From NCBI GenBank assembly GCA_963829705.1, contig CAWHJN010000005.1:1364001-1428000 (forward strand): DNA of 64,000 nucleotides, in the 5' to 3' direction. The translations under genes and the position numbers were made by a program. Of this stretch, positions 1-7,780 are shown in pieces. The DNA is from CAWHJN01 sp963829705. GTDB lineage: Bacteria; Bacteroidota; Rhodothermia; Rhodothermales; BA12. The notes under the pieces were generated by a model. It did not search any database, was not told the DNA's origin, and was given only the letters and a program-made list of their open reading frames with translations. Within the stretch, counting starts at the first letter, position 1. The number at the start of each line of letters is the position of its first letter.

Positions 1-2
1 TG

Positions 3-131
3 AAAGTGGCCCCCGGCGATTACCTGGTCGCCGATTCGAGCGCCGCGCCGGCCGCATCTGCGCCCGCAGACACCACCGCTGAGGCCGACATGGCTGCCAC
101 AACGGACGAGGCCGCCGAGACATCCAACTGA
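3..131 (+). CDS. C-terminal end of an unidentified protein (partial)
   Basis: An open frame enters from the left edge and stops with TGA at 129-131, giving about 42 residues. The tail is rich in Ala, Asp, Thr and Glu (SSAAPAASAPADTTAEADMA), which looks like a low-complexity acidic C-terminus. The family cannot be told from this piece. A small membrane ORF begins 6 bases downstream, so the two may be co-transcribed. Confidence 0.55.
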   Translation, partial: KVAPGDYLVADSSAAPAASAPADTTAEADMAATTDEAAETSN

Positions 132-137
132 GCCGCC

Positions 138-428
138 ATGATCTGGCCCGTCTTCGCTGTTTTCCTGCCGCTGCTGTTCGTGCTGGTGGTGTGGGCAGTG
201 GTGACGGCGTGCCGCCTGTTGCTCCCTGAGGAGCCGGAGCCGTTCACGTCAAGTGACGCCGTGGTGCGGGCGGCGTCACGGCGCCCCGTGCAGGTAGGCG
301 CCCGTGAGATCCGCGCCGACATTCGTTTCCGGCAGCGTCACGAAACGAGCTCGTATTCCTACGCCGACCATGCCTCCGGCGGTCTGCCAGAAACGTGGTG
401 CAAGGACGTGTCGCACCGGCTGAATTGA
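138..428 (+). CDS. Small single-span membrane protein, unknown
   Basis: A 96-residue ORF starts 6 bases after the previous stop. Residues 4-28 form a strongly hydrophobic segment (FAVFLPLLFVLVVWAVV), followed by a charged, Arg-rich tail without recognisable motifs. The close spacing and the membrane segment favour a real gene. The C-terminal half has poor coding character, so the true reading could end earlier or be frameshifted. No function is suggested. Confidence 0.4.
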   Translation: MIWPVFAVFLPLLFVLVVWAVVTACRLLLPEEPEPFTSSDAVVRAASRRPVQVGAREIRADIRFRQRHETSSYSYADHASGGLPETWCKDVSHRLN

Positions 429-461
429 GACGAAAGTCGAGCGCTCGGCGGCGCCTCGCCG

Positions 462-1085
462 CTATTTTTCCTCGAACGTCGGTAGCACCTTGATGAGCGT
501 GGCGGCGAGGGCTTCGTTGGCGCTGCGGCGCGTCTCGCGCACGTCGGCATCCGCCGCGTGGATGCTGCCCGCGACGGTCTTGAGAATGTGGCAGGGGAGG
601 CCGTACGTGGCCGTGACGAAGGCCACCGCGTAGCCCGCCAGGTCGCTCGCCTGCGCGATGCGGCTCCAGTAGCTGCGGCTCTTCTCGTCGTCGAGTGCCA
701 TGTTCTGCGTCACCAGCGTGACCGTGCCCAGCTTCTCGAAGGGCACGTCGAGCGGCATCCGGGGGTAGCGCATGGCGGCCATCTCGATGCGGTCGCCTTC
801 GAGAACCTGCGAGACGCCCACCACGGTGCCCATCGCCAGGTCCTCGCTGAGGGCCGTACACATGCCCGCGTGCAGCACCCGCTGGAGCGGCAACTCGCTC
901 TTGAAATGCCGGAGCACGCGCTCGGTGCGGAGCGTCGTTTTGATGAGCCCAGTGCCGGTGATGGCCACGAGCACGCGGTCGTCGTAGAGGGCATCGCCGG
1001 CAGAGAGGCCTTCGAAGCGCCCGCGTTCGTATTTTTGCAGAAACGGAGCTGCTTCGTCTTCGGTCGAGAAGAGCAGGGCAGTCAT
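462..1085 (-). CDS. Nucleoside phosphorylase / nucleosidase superfamily protein
   Basis: This 207-residue protein has the layout of the PNP/MTA-SAH nucleosidase/futalosine hydrolase superfamily. It has an N-terminal beta strand, a glycine-rich phosphate or ribose-binding turn (VAITGTGLIKT, about residues 40-50), the HAGMC strand-turn (about 73-77), and a late SDLAGYAVAF segment (about 148-157). In relatives, that late region carries the ribose-binding Glu and base-contacting residues. The usual MEG/MESA signature is not intact, so the substrate is uncertain. Futalosine hydrolase and MTA/SAH nucleosidase are both possible. It is transcribed divergently from metF with only 39 bp between the start codons. 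Confidence 0.7.
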   Translation of the reverse strand: MTALLFSTEDEAAPFLQKYERGRFEGLSAGDALYDDRVLVAITGTGLIKTTLRTERVLRHFKSELPLQRVLHAGMCTALSEDLAMGTVVGVSQVLEGDRIEMAAMRYPRMPLDVPFEKLGTVTLVTQNMALDDEKSRSYWSRIAQASDLAGYAVAFVTATYGLPCHILKTVAGSIHAADADVRETRRSANEALAATLIKVLPTFEEK

Positions 1086-1124
1086 GGGCAGAGAGACTTA
1101 AACGATTGGGAGCAACGAGCAGCG

Positions 1125-2081
1125 ATGAAGATAACCGAACAGATCGAGCGCGCCACGTCACCGCTGATCTCCTACGAGATCATCCCGCCGAAGCGGGGCG
1201 GGGCCGTCGAGGATGTGCTCGCCGCCGTCGAGGCGCTGATGCCGTTCGAGCCGCCGTTCATCGACGTGACGAGCCACGCCGCGCAGGTGTATTTCGACGA
1301 ACTGCCGGACGGAACGCTCAGGCGGCACGTCAAGCGCAAACGCCCCGGCACCATCGGGCTGTGCGCTGCCATCCAGGGGCGCTTCGGCGTGCAGGCCGTG
1401 CCGCACCTGTTGTGCAGTGGCTTCACGCGTGAGGAGACTGAGGACGCGCTCATTGAACTCAACTACCTCGGCATCCGCAACGTGATGGCCCTACGGGGCG
1501 ATGACGCCGAGTACCAGAAGCCGCAGCGCGCCGACCGCACGCGCAACGCCTGCGCCGCCGACCTCGTCGCACAGATGTCGGCAATGAACGACGGGCGCTA
1601 CCTCGAAGACCTCCTCGACGCCGCGCCCACCGATTTCTGCATCGGCGTGGCGGGGTATCCCGAAAAGCACTTCGCGTCGCCGAACCTGTCGCGGGACGTG
1701 CAGAGCCTCAAGCAGAAAATCGACGCTGGAGCGCATTACGTGGTCACGCAGATGTTTTTCGACACGCGCCACTACTTCTCGTTTGTCGAGCGGTGCCACG
1801 TGGCGGGCATCGAGGTGCCCATCATTCCAGGGATCAAAATCCTGACCTCGCGCAAGCAACTCGCCTCGCTTCCGCGCAACTTCCACGTCGAGATCCCCGA
1901 GGCGCTGGCAGCCGAGGTGGACGCCGCGCCCGACGCGCACGTTCGGGAGATCGGCATCCGGTGGGCCATCCGGCAGAGCGAAGAACTGCTGGACGCAGGT
2001 GTGCCCGCGCTGCACTTTTACATCATGCAGAACGCGGGCACGGTGATTCCTGTCGTCGAGGCGCTGCGGAAGATGGCGTGA
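1125..2081 (+). CDS. metF: 5,10-methylenetetrahydrofolate reductase
   Basis: This 318-residue protein matches the MetF family, which reduces methylene-THF to methyl-THF with FAD for methionine synthesis. Visible signatures are the N-terminal SYEIIPPKRGG strand (usually EFFPPK), DVTSHAA, NVMALRGDD (about residues 124-132), the GVAGYPEKH motif (about 175-183), the AGAHYVVTQMFFD motif (about 205-217) and IPGIKILTS (about 234-242). The ATG at 1125 is chosen because the frame upstream is antisense to the neighbouring nucleosidase and the family starts close to this Met. Length is normal. The gene points at hpf, with only 18 bp between the stop codons. Confidence 0.95.
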   Translation: MKITEQIERATSPLISYEIIPPKRGGAVEDVLAAVEALMPFEPPFIDVTSHAAQVYFDELPDGTLRRHVKRKRPGTIGLCAAIQGRFGVQAVPHLLCSGFTREETEDALIELNYLGIRNVMALRGDDAEYQKPQRADRTRNACAADLVAQMSAMNDGRYLEDLLDAAPTDFCIGVAGYPEKHFASPNLSRDVQSLKQKIDAGAHYVVTQMFFDTRHYFSFVERCHVAGIEVPIIPGIKILTSRKQLASLPRNFHVEIPEALAAEVDAAPDAHVREIGIRWAIRQSEELLDAGVPALHFYIMQNAGTVIPVVEALRKMA

Positions 2082-2099
2082 GGCCGTCCAGGGCGCGTG

Positions 2100-2411
2100 T
2101 CAGCGGTAGATGAACCGCTCGGGGTCGGTGCTCTTGACCGTGTCTTTGTGCTTGACGAGCGCCCGCCGTAGCCGGGCGATGCACTTATCGATGGCGGCCT
2201 CGTGCGTCGGGGCGGTTTCAGTGGCAAACAGATCGGGGCCCTTCACGCCGAGACGCATCTCCGCTTTTTTGTCGAGCCCTTCTTCGGAAAGCACCACGTG
2301 GGCGTCGTGAATCTGGCTGTAGACCTTGCTGAGTTTTTCGAGTTGTTCCTGCGCGTACACGCGGTGGTAGGTGGTGGCGTCGGTGTGGCGGACGGTGATC
2401 TGTGTTTGCAT
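2100..2411 (-). CDS. hpf: Ribosome hibernation promoting factor, short form (HPF/RaiA family)
   Basis: A 103-residue protein of the short HPF/YfiA type, which binds the small ribosomal subunit in stationary phase. It starts MQTQITVRHTDATTYHRVYAQEQLEKLSKVY in two recognisable steps: beta strand, then the first helix. A second helix carries EAAIDKCIARLRRALVKHK (about residues 72-90), rich in Arg and Lys as expected for rRNA contact. There is no long C-terminal dimerisation domain, so it is the short type. It is last in a probable minus-strand cluster after ybeY (76 bp gap). Confidence 0.85.
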   Translation of the reverse strand: MQTQITVRHTDATTYHRVYAQEQLEKLSKVYSQIHDAHVVLSEEGLDKKAEMRLGVKGPDLFATETAPTHEAAIDKCIARLRRALVKHKDTVKSTDPERFIYR

Positions 2412-2487
2412 GGATACGGAGGTGTACGTGAAACAGGAGGTGGATTCAGACGCGGAGCAGCATAGCGTAGCGGGTGGATGAAACAGG

Positions 2488-2910
2488 TCAGATGTGAAGG
2501 TAGCGGGTTTCGAGGACGCGCATCCTTTCTCGCTCGGCAGCGGTGGCGTCATCGTAGCCCAGCAGGTGAAGGACGCCGTGGATGCAGTAGCGGAAAACTT
2601 CGTTCTCGAAAGAGGCGTCGAACTCCGCGTGGCGCTCCAGCGCGGTGTCGAGGTCCACGTAAACCTCACCCTCGATACCGGCCGTCGTTCCGTCCGACAG
2701 CAAAAAAGACAGCACGTCGGTGACGTAGTCGTGGCCCAGGTACTCGGCGTTGAGGGCGTGGACCGTGGCATGATCGGCGAGCACGAGCGTCACCTCGGCG
2801 GGCGTCGCTCTTTCTTCGTCGAACAGCGCCTGCAGGATCTCACGGAGACGCCGCTCGTCCACGCGGAGCGTAGGGTGCTCGTGGGCGATCTGAACCGGTT
2901 CGACCTCCAT
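2488..2910 (-). CDS. ybeY: Endoribonuclease YbeY, 16S rRNA maturation factor
   Basis: 140 residues. The metal-binding signature reads HGVLHLLGYDD (about residues 112-122). The first two His ligands are present and the third ligand, His in Proteobacteria (GYDH), is Asp. I recall the Bacteroidota form as HGxLHLxGYxD, so this is probably lineage-typical and not inactivating. The earlier block YLGHDYVTDVLSFLL (about 57-71) is also diagnostic. YbeY acts in 16S rRNA 3' processing and ribosome quality control. The start lies 9 bp after the stop of the upstream unknown protein, indicating an operon with it and hpf. Confidence 0.9.
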   Translation of the reverse strand: MEVEPVQIAHEHPTLRVDERRLREILQALFDEERATPAEVTLVLADHATVHALNAEYLGHDYVTDVLSFLLSDGTTAGIEGEVYVDLDTALERHAEFDASFENEVFRYCIHGVLHLLGYDDATAAERERMRVLETRYLHI

Positions 2911-2919
2911 CGTGCGCCG

Positions 2920-3372
2920 TCAGCCGAGGTCGTTGAAGAGCGACTCGGTCATGGAGAGGGCCACGCTGCTCATCACCAGCTCGGGCGGCAGCGAGGTGAA
3001 ATCGGTCGAGATCAGGCGCTCGTCCACGTGGGCGTAGAGCGAACATCCCGCCTCGCGCTCAATGACGAGGCCGCTCGTGGCCCCACCGCGCCGGGCGAAA
3101 AAGATTACCTCGCCCAGTTCTTCGGAGGCGATGAAGCCCGTGCAGCCCTGGATCTGGAGAAACGACGCCGGAGCGTAGACCGAAACCAGATTGGGCGGCT
3201 GCTCGGCGAGGGCATCGGGCAGTGCGAGGGCGGTGCGGATCTCGAGCGACAGCTTGCGCCCGGTTTCGGCATCGCGCAGTTCGAAGCGATGGAGGTCGCT
3301 GTCGGAAGTGAACGAAACGTCCAGCACCTGCGCGATGCGGCTGAGATCGTCGGAACTGAAGTCGAAGGCCAT
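2920..3372 (-). CDS. Conserved hypothetical protein (about 150 aa) upstream of ybeY
   Basis: Start taken at MAFDFSSDDLSRIAQVLDV; the frame stays open further upstream, but that part has no coding character. The protein is acidic, has no signal peptide or membrane span, and mixes short beta strands (LVSVYAPASFLQIQG) with helices. I do not recognise the family. It sits 9 bp before ybeY and is co-oriented with hpf, so a link to translation or rRNA processing is possible by context only. Confidence 0.7.
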   Translation of the reverse strand: MAFDFSSDDLSRIAQVLDVSFTSDSDLHRFELRDAETGRKLSLEIRTALALPDALAEQPPNLVSVYAPASFLQIQGCTGFIASEELGEVIFFARRGGATSGLVIEREAGCSLYAHVDERLISTDFTSLPPELVMSSVALSMTESLFNDLG

Positions 3373-3457
3373 CCTGCGAGCGGGGAATAACGGCGTGTAC
3401 ACGCCTTTACACCGAAGGTACGGCGCAGCCGAGGGCGACACAATGCGCAGGCACGGC

Positions 3458-3811
3458 TCAGGACAGCGGGGCGACGGGTTGGGCGGACGGAGCCGGCGCA
3501 AACTCGGGGCCTACAGGCACGCCTGGCACGGCGTATTCCTCAGGCTGGGGAGGCTGGAACCGCGCTTGAGGCTCTGACGCCTCGGCCGGTACCCATGTGG
3601 GGTCGGACGAGATGACGTGCCGAGCGTGGACGCCCTTCGGGCCGTCGTGCAACTCGAAGTCAACCGGCTCGTCGGTGTGGAGCGTGCGAAACCTGTTGTC
3701 CGACTCGATGGAGGTGTAGTGGACGAAGATGTCGGCTTCGCCGTCGGGGTGGTGAATGAATCCGAAGCCCTTCTTGGCATCGAACCATTTGACCGTACTG
3801 GTCATCTTCAT
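3458..3811 (-). CDS. Cold-shock domain protein with Pro/Ala-rich C-terminal tail
   Basis: 117 residues. Residues 1-67 are a cold-shock domain with both RNA-binding motifs: RNP1 as KKGFGFI (about 13-19) and RNP2 as DIFVHY (about 27-32). Such domains bind single-stranded RNA or DNA as chaperones. About 45 extra residues follow (PPQPEEYAVPGVPVGPEFAPAP), a low-complexity tail absent from classic 66-70 aa Csp proteins. The start MKM is supported by a GGGAG ribosome-binding site about 9 nt upstream. The 180-bp leader before it is unusually A+T-rich for this window, as is common for cold-shock mRNAs. Confidence 0.9.
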   Translation of the reverse strand: MKMTSTVKWFDAKKGFGFIHHPDGEADIFVHYTSIESDNRFRTLHTDEPVDFELHDGPKGVHARHVISSDPTWVPAEASEPQARFQPPQPEEYAVPGVPVGPEFAPAPSAQPVAPLS

Positions 3812-3940
3812 AGGGGTGAATCTCCCGCCGGTGCATGGATAAACATCACTGGCGATTAACTAAATACTGTGGAGGAGCATTTTAGGGATGTCAGACCAAT
3901 AGTGCAAACGTTTCCTTTCGGTGCGGGGGCGGCGTCGAAA

Positions 3941-3974
3941 AGAAAAACGCCCATCCCGGACAGGCATGGGCGTT
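3941..3974 (-). terminator. Rho-independent terminator after the DUF2723 gene
   Basis: On the minus strand AACGCCCAT pairs with ATGGGCGTT (3966-3974 with 3946-3954), followed by a T-rich run. It lies just past the stop of the large membrane protein. Confidence 0.8.
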
Positions 3975-3991
3975 GAGGCGCGCACCGTGTG

Positions 3992-6886
3992 TCATTCCAC
4001 TGTGTCGGGAGGGGCCGCAGCGGGCATCATCATCGTCTGGCGGGCCTGCGGGAGCCGGGCGCGGGCGTCGGCGGGCGAGAGGGCGAACGACGAGTCCTGG
4101 AGCACGTCGGCCACCTTGCTGCTGAAGGTGGCGGCCTCGTCGAAGGCTTCGGCCCCGATCAGCCCGAACTGCACGATCTGCGCGAAGCGAAGCGGGCGGT
4201 CGAGGCCCTGCACGTTCTCGCCCTTCTGGTACCGCTCGAAAGCGTCTTCGAGCATGGCGAGCGCGTACGGCTCGGCCTTCTCGAAGATGGCGCGCGCCCG
4301 CGCCTGATCGCCCAGTAGCAGGTAGGCGCGGGCCATGAACGGGAACGACTGGTCGTCGCCGGGGATGGTTTCGAAAGGCACCTTCTCCATGATGAGGTCG
4401 AGCAACGCGCGGGCGCGATCCGGGTGGCCGTCTTCGATGAGCGACTCGGCCACGCTCGTGAAGATGTTGCGGTAGTTGTCCACCATATTGCGGATGTTCT
4501 CGTCGAAGTACACGTCGGGATCATCCAGCCCGCGGAAGCGGAAGTTGAGGAGGTTCGCGTCCGTGATGCCCGGCACCACGCGCCCCTGCCGCTCGTCGTG
4601 GCGGATGGGCACGACGCGGTAGGCCTGCCCTTCGAGTTGGAAGTAGTTCTGCAGGTCGAGCTGCCCGTCGGGGCTGACGGTGACGGCGAAGTAGACGGGC
4701 CGCTTCCAGTCTTCGCGCGCGTTCGTCTGCACGATGTCGAGCACGGCGAGGTCGTTGGGGTAAAGCGCGAAAAGGTCCTGCCCGAACTGCCGCCCGGTGA
4801 GTTGCCACGTCATCGGGCTCTGGAGTTGCGCGGTGCCTTCCTGCGTCGACACGAGGGACTGCGACATCTCGGTCGATTGCGTGAGCGCGTCGGTGTTGAC
4901 GGGCAGCGAAATGTCGCGCGGCTCCCAGCGGACGGCCTCGATCCGGTCGATGGCGCTGTCGTCCATCGAGAAGGGTAGGGGCAGCGACTCGCGCGATGCC
5001 TGGTTCTTGAGCTGCTTGATGTACCACGGCGTCTGCAAGAGCGACAGGTTCGCCACGCGCACGTCCGTCCGCTCGCGCTCGACTTCCTGCAAATACCACA
5101 GCGGGAAGGTGTCGTTGTCGCCGTTGGTGAACAGGATGCCGTTTTCGGCGACGCTGTTGAGCATGTTGTAGGCGTAGTCCGGCGCGACGTAGCGGCCCGA
5201 GCGGTCGTGGTCGTCGTAGTTCTCGACGAGCATCCAGCCCGGCACGGCCACGAACACGAGCGCGGCGAGCGCCAGCGCGACGGTTCTGCGGGCGGGCTCG
5301 GCGGCCTGCTTCATCGCCTGCACCACCATCTCGACGACGCCCGTGCCGCCGATGCCGATCCACAGCGCAAAGGCGAAGAACGATGCCACGTACGAATAAT
5401 CGCGCTCGCGCGGCTGGAAGGGTGGCTGGTTGAGGTAGATGATGATGCCGAGCCCGGTGATCAGAAACAGCACCAGCACGGCAAACGCCCGCCGCCAGTC
5501 GCGCACGAAGTGGTACACCATGCCCAGCAAGCCGAGAATCAGCGGGAGCGCGAAGTACCCGTTGCGGCTCGCCTTCTCGCTCGGCGTCTGGAAATACGCG
5601 GCGCGGTTGGGTGTATTCTGGTCGAGCGCCGCGACGCCGGTGATGACGGGCGCGCCCTGCCTGTCGGAGTCCTTGCCCACGAACTGCCAGCCGAAATAGC
5701 GCCAGTACATGTAGTTGACCTGGTAGCCGACGAAGAAGCTCCAGTCCGAGTCGTACTCGCGGTACATCTGCTGGTGGTTGGGGTCGGGGCTCCAGCGGCG
5801 CGGGAACGTGACCTCGCGCGTGGAGCCGTACGTCTGCCCCTTGAGCAGCGGCGTCGAGCCGTACTGCTCGCGTTTGAGATACGAGACGATGGCCTCGGTC
5901 GTCTCCGGGTCGTTCTCGTCGATGGGCGGGTTGGCGGCGCTGCGGATGAAGATGACGCCGTAGGTCGAATAGCCGAGCATCAGAAACGTGATGCTGAGCA
6001 TGACGAGGTTGAGCGCGGGCATCCGGCGCTTCTGCGTCTGCCACACGCCCAGCCCGATCAGCACGGCGACGACGAGCAGGAGCAGCAAGGGAGCGCCCAC
6101 GGCTCCGGCAACCGTCGGCAGCACCTGCACGATGCCGGGGTAGACAAACAGAAACACGAGCGACGACACCGCGCCCGCCGCGATGAGGCCCAGCACCCGC
6201 TTGCCCGTCGTCCACTCCTCGCGGTCGTACTCGGTGAAAAAGAAGATCAGCCCGATGAAAAAGACCGCCAGCAGGTTAAGTAGGTGGACGCCGATGGCGA
6301 GGCCGAACAGGTATGCGATGAGAATGAGGTAGCGGTTGGCGCGCAGGCTGAACGGGTGCGCGTCGCCGGCCAGCGTGGCCTCCTCGCTGCGCGCGGCCTC
6401 GCTCCACTTGAGGATGAGCCACACAACGAGGGCCGTGAACAGCATCGACCCGGCGTAGACCTCGGCCTCGACAGCGTTGAACCAGAACGAGTCCGTCACG
6501 GCGAACGTGCAGGCCCCGATGACGCCGCCCACCAGCGCCGAGATCTCGTGCATCGTGGTGCGCGGCCCCTCGTCGTCCTGCCACGTTTTGACGAGTTGGA
6601 CGATGATGAGGTGGGCTAGCAGGATCGTGCCCGCGCTCGAAAACACGGAGACGAGGTTGACGGCGAGCGCCACGTATTCCGTCGGCACGAACATCGAGAA
6701 CAAGCGCCCGACGAGCATGAAGAACGGCGCGCCCGGCGGGTGCGACACCTGAAGCCCGTGCGCGATGGCGATAAACTCGCCGCTGTCCCAGAACGACGTC
6801 GTCGGCGCGACGGTGAGCAGGTAGAGGACGAGGGCGTAGACGAAGACAAGCGCGGCGACGACGCGGTTCGTGCGGGGCCAGTTCAT
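3992..6886 (-). CDS. DUF2723 family GT-C-like polytopic membrane protein with TPR-like tail
   Basis: 964 residues starting MNWPRTNRVVAALVFV; the in-frame Met 14 codons upstream is less likely. The N-terminal block TTSFWDSGEFIAIAHGL and VSHPPGAPFFML (about residues 27-57) is the DUF2723 hallmark. The acidic pair sits where GT-C glycosyltransferases such as protein O-mannosyltransferases keep catalytic acids. About a dozen hydrophobic spans fill residues 10-580. Residues about 600-850 form a periplasmic domain with a DYAYNMLNS...FTNGDNDTFPLWY stretch. The C-terminus (about 860-950) has TPR-like helices (ARAYLLLGDQARARAIFEKAE). A role in protein or lipid glycosylation is inferred from the fold family. 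A terminator follows at 3941-3974. Confidence 0.85.
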   Translation of the reverse strand: MNWPRTNRVVAALVFVYALVLYLLTVAPTTSFWDSGEFIAIAHGLQVSHPPGAPFFMLVGRLFSMFVPTEYVALAVNLVSVFSSAGTILLAHLIIVQLVKTWQDDEGPRTTMHEISALVGGVIGACTFAVTDSFWFNAVEAEVYAGSMLFTALVVWLILKWSEAARSEEATLAGDAHPFSLRANRYLILIAYLFGLAIGVHLLNLLAVFFIGLIFFFTEYDREEWTTGKRVLGLIAAGAVSSLVFLFVYPGIVQVLPTVAGAVGAPLLLLLVVAVLIGLGVWQTQKRRMPALNLVMLSITFLMLGYSTYGVIFIRSAANPPIDENDPETTEAIVSYLKREQYGSTPLLKGQTYGSTREVTFPRRWSPDPNHQQMYREYDSDWSFFVGYQVNYMYWRYFGWQFVGKDSDRQGAPVITGVAALDQNTPNRAAYFQTPSEKASRNGYFALPLILGLLGMVYHFVRDWRRAFAVLVLFLITGLGIIIYLNQPPFQPRERDYSYVASFFAFALWIGIGGTGVVEMVVQAMKQAAEPARRTVALALAALVFVAVPGWMLVENYDDHDRSGRYVAPDYAYNMLNSVAENGILFTNGDNDTFPLWYLQEVERERTDVRVANLSLLQTPWYIKQLKNQASRESLPLPFSMDDSAIDRIEAVRWEPRDISLPVNTDALTQSTEMSQSLVSTQEGTAQLQSPMTWQLTGRQFGQDLFALYPNDLAVLDIVQTNAREDWKRPVYFAVTVSPDGQLDLQNYFQLEGQAYRVVPIRHDERQGRVVPGITDANLLNFRFRGLDDPDVYFDENIRNMVDNYRNIFTSVAESLIEDGHPDRARALLDLIMEKVPFETIPGDDQSFPFMARAYLLLGDQARARAIFEKAEPYALAMLEDAFERYQKGENVQGLDRPLRFAQIVQFGLIGAEAFDEAATFSSKVADVLQDSSFALSPADARARLPQARQTMMMPAAAPPDTVE

Positions 6887-7035
6887 GCGGACGGGGTGGG
6901 GTGGCGAGAAGAGCGCGCTGCAACGCAACCGTTACGGGCAGGTTGCGGTGCATACTCGGCTGGAGTCACGGGTCTTGAGTCTTGGAGTCGAAATACCCGA
7001 AGTCGGCTTGAATGACCCATGACCACCCCAAAACG

Positions 7036-7072
7036 CAGGCGGGCCGACCGCCGAAGCTGCCGACCCGCCTGT
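7036..7072 (-). terminator. Probable terminator after the outer-membrane protein gene
   Basis: A G+C-rich inverted repeat (AGGCGGG with CCCGCCT, further pairing inside, TTCG-type loop) is followed on the minus strand by TTTT. It lies 60-90 bp beyond the stop of the 7130-7597 gene. Confidence 0.6.
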
Positions 7073-7129
7073 CCACCCATCGTACATCCGTACGGCAACG
7101 CCCTACGGAGGCCGGAGGCGATAGTTACG

Positions 7130-7597
7130 TTAGCGCCCGAGGGCGAACAGGACGCCGCCCATCACGGCCACACGCGTGCCGTCGTCGACGGTCATGCGCG
7201 CCTGCACGAAGGGCCGGAGCGCCGCCGCCGGGTTGAAGACGGCTCCCGCAAGCAGGTTGAGGCCGCCGCTGGTGTCGCTGTCGCCGTCGTTGCTGGCGTA
7301 GAGGATGCCGAGGCCCGCGCCCACGTACGGCGTGAACGACTCGCCCGCGCCGCCGCTGATGGCATAGAGCGCGTTGACATCGAACTGAAGCACCGTCACG
7401 TTGTCGACGAAGAACACGTCGACGCCGGGCTGCACGGTGATGGGAATGGCCGAGAGTGGAAAGCGAGCCTGCCCGCCGACGAGGAATTCCTCGAAATCCA
7501 CGTCGTACCCGGCGTGAACGCCAAACGCCGTCTGGGCGCGCGTGGGGAGCACGACGAGGGTGCAGAGCAGAGCGGTGAAGAGCAGAAAGGGTTTCAT
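7130..7597 (-). CDS. Small outer-membrane beta-barrel protein
   Basis: 155 residues. A clear Sec signal peptide (MKPFLLFTALLCTLVVLPTRAQ, broken after ALLC for reading) ends at about residue 21. It is followed by alternating hydrophobic and polar strands (FGVHAGYDVDFEEFL, GGQARFPL, FTPYVGAGLGILYAS, NLLAGAVF, RVAVMGGVLFALG). The closing strand with an aromatic or hydrophobic residue near the C-terminus fits an eight-stranded OmpA/OmpX-like barrel. Its cargo or partner is unknown. It is divergent from the GTG-started membrane protein at 7781, leaving a 183-bp shared promoter region. Confidence 0.75.
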   Translation of the reverse strand: MKPFLLFTALLCTLVVLPTRAQTAFGVHAGYDVDFEEFLVGGQARFPLSAIPITVQPGVDVFFVDNVTVLQFDVNALYAISGGAGESFTPYVGAGLGILYASNDGDSDTSGGLNLLAGAVFNPAAALRPFVQARMTVDDGTRVAVMGGVLFALGR

Positions 7598-7780
7598 GCG
7601 ATATGTGTTGCTGGGTGAGTGTGTATTGCGCGGGCGAAGGTAGCAAGACTACGCGGACGAGCGGCCAGAACAGGTCGCTTCGTTACGACTACGTACCGGC
7701 ACGCTGTGGGGGAGGGCACGGGTAGAGGAGCCCCGTGCCGATGCCTACCTTTGCGGCTCCCAGTTTCGCCTTTCTCGCCC

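Noticed and set aside
2494..3390. A 298-aa plus-strand ORF
   Set aside because: It is the antisense shadow of ybeY and its upstream gene, both of which have clear family or coding evidence.
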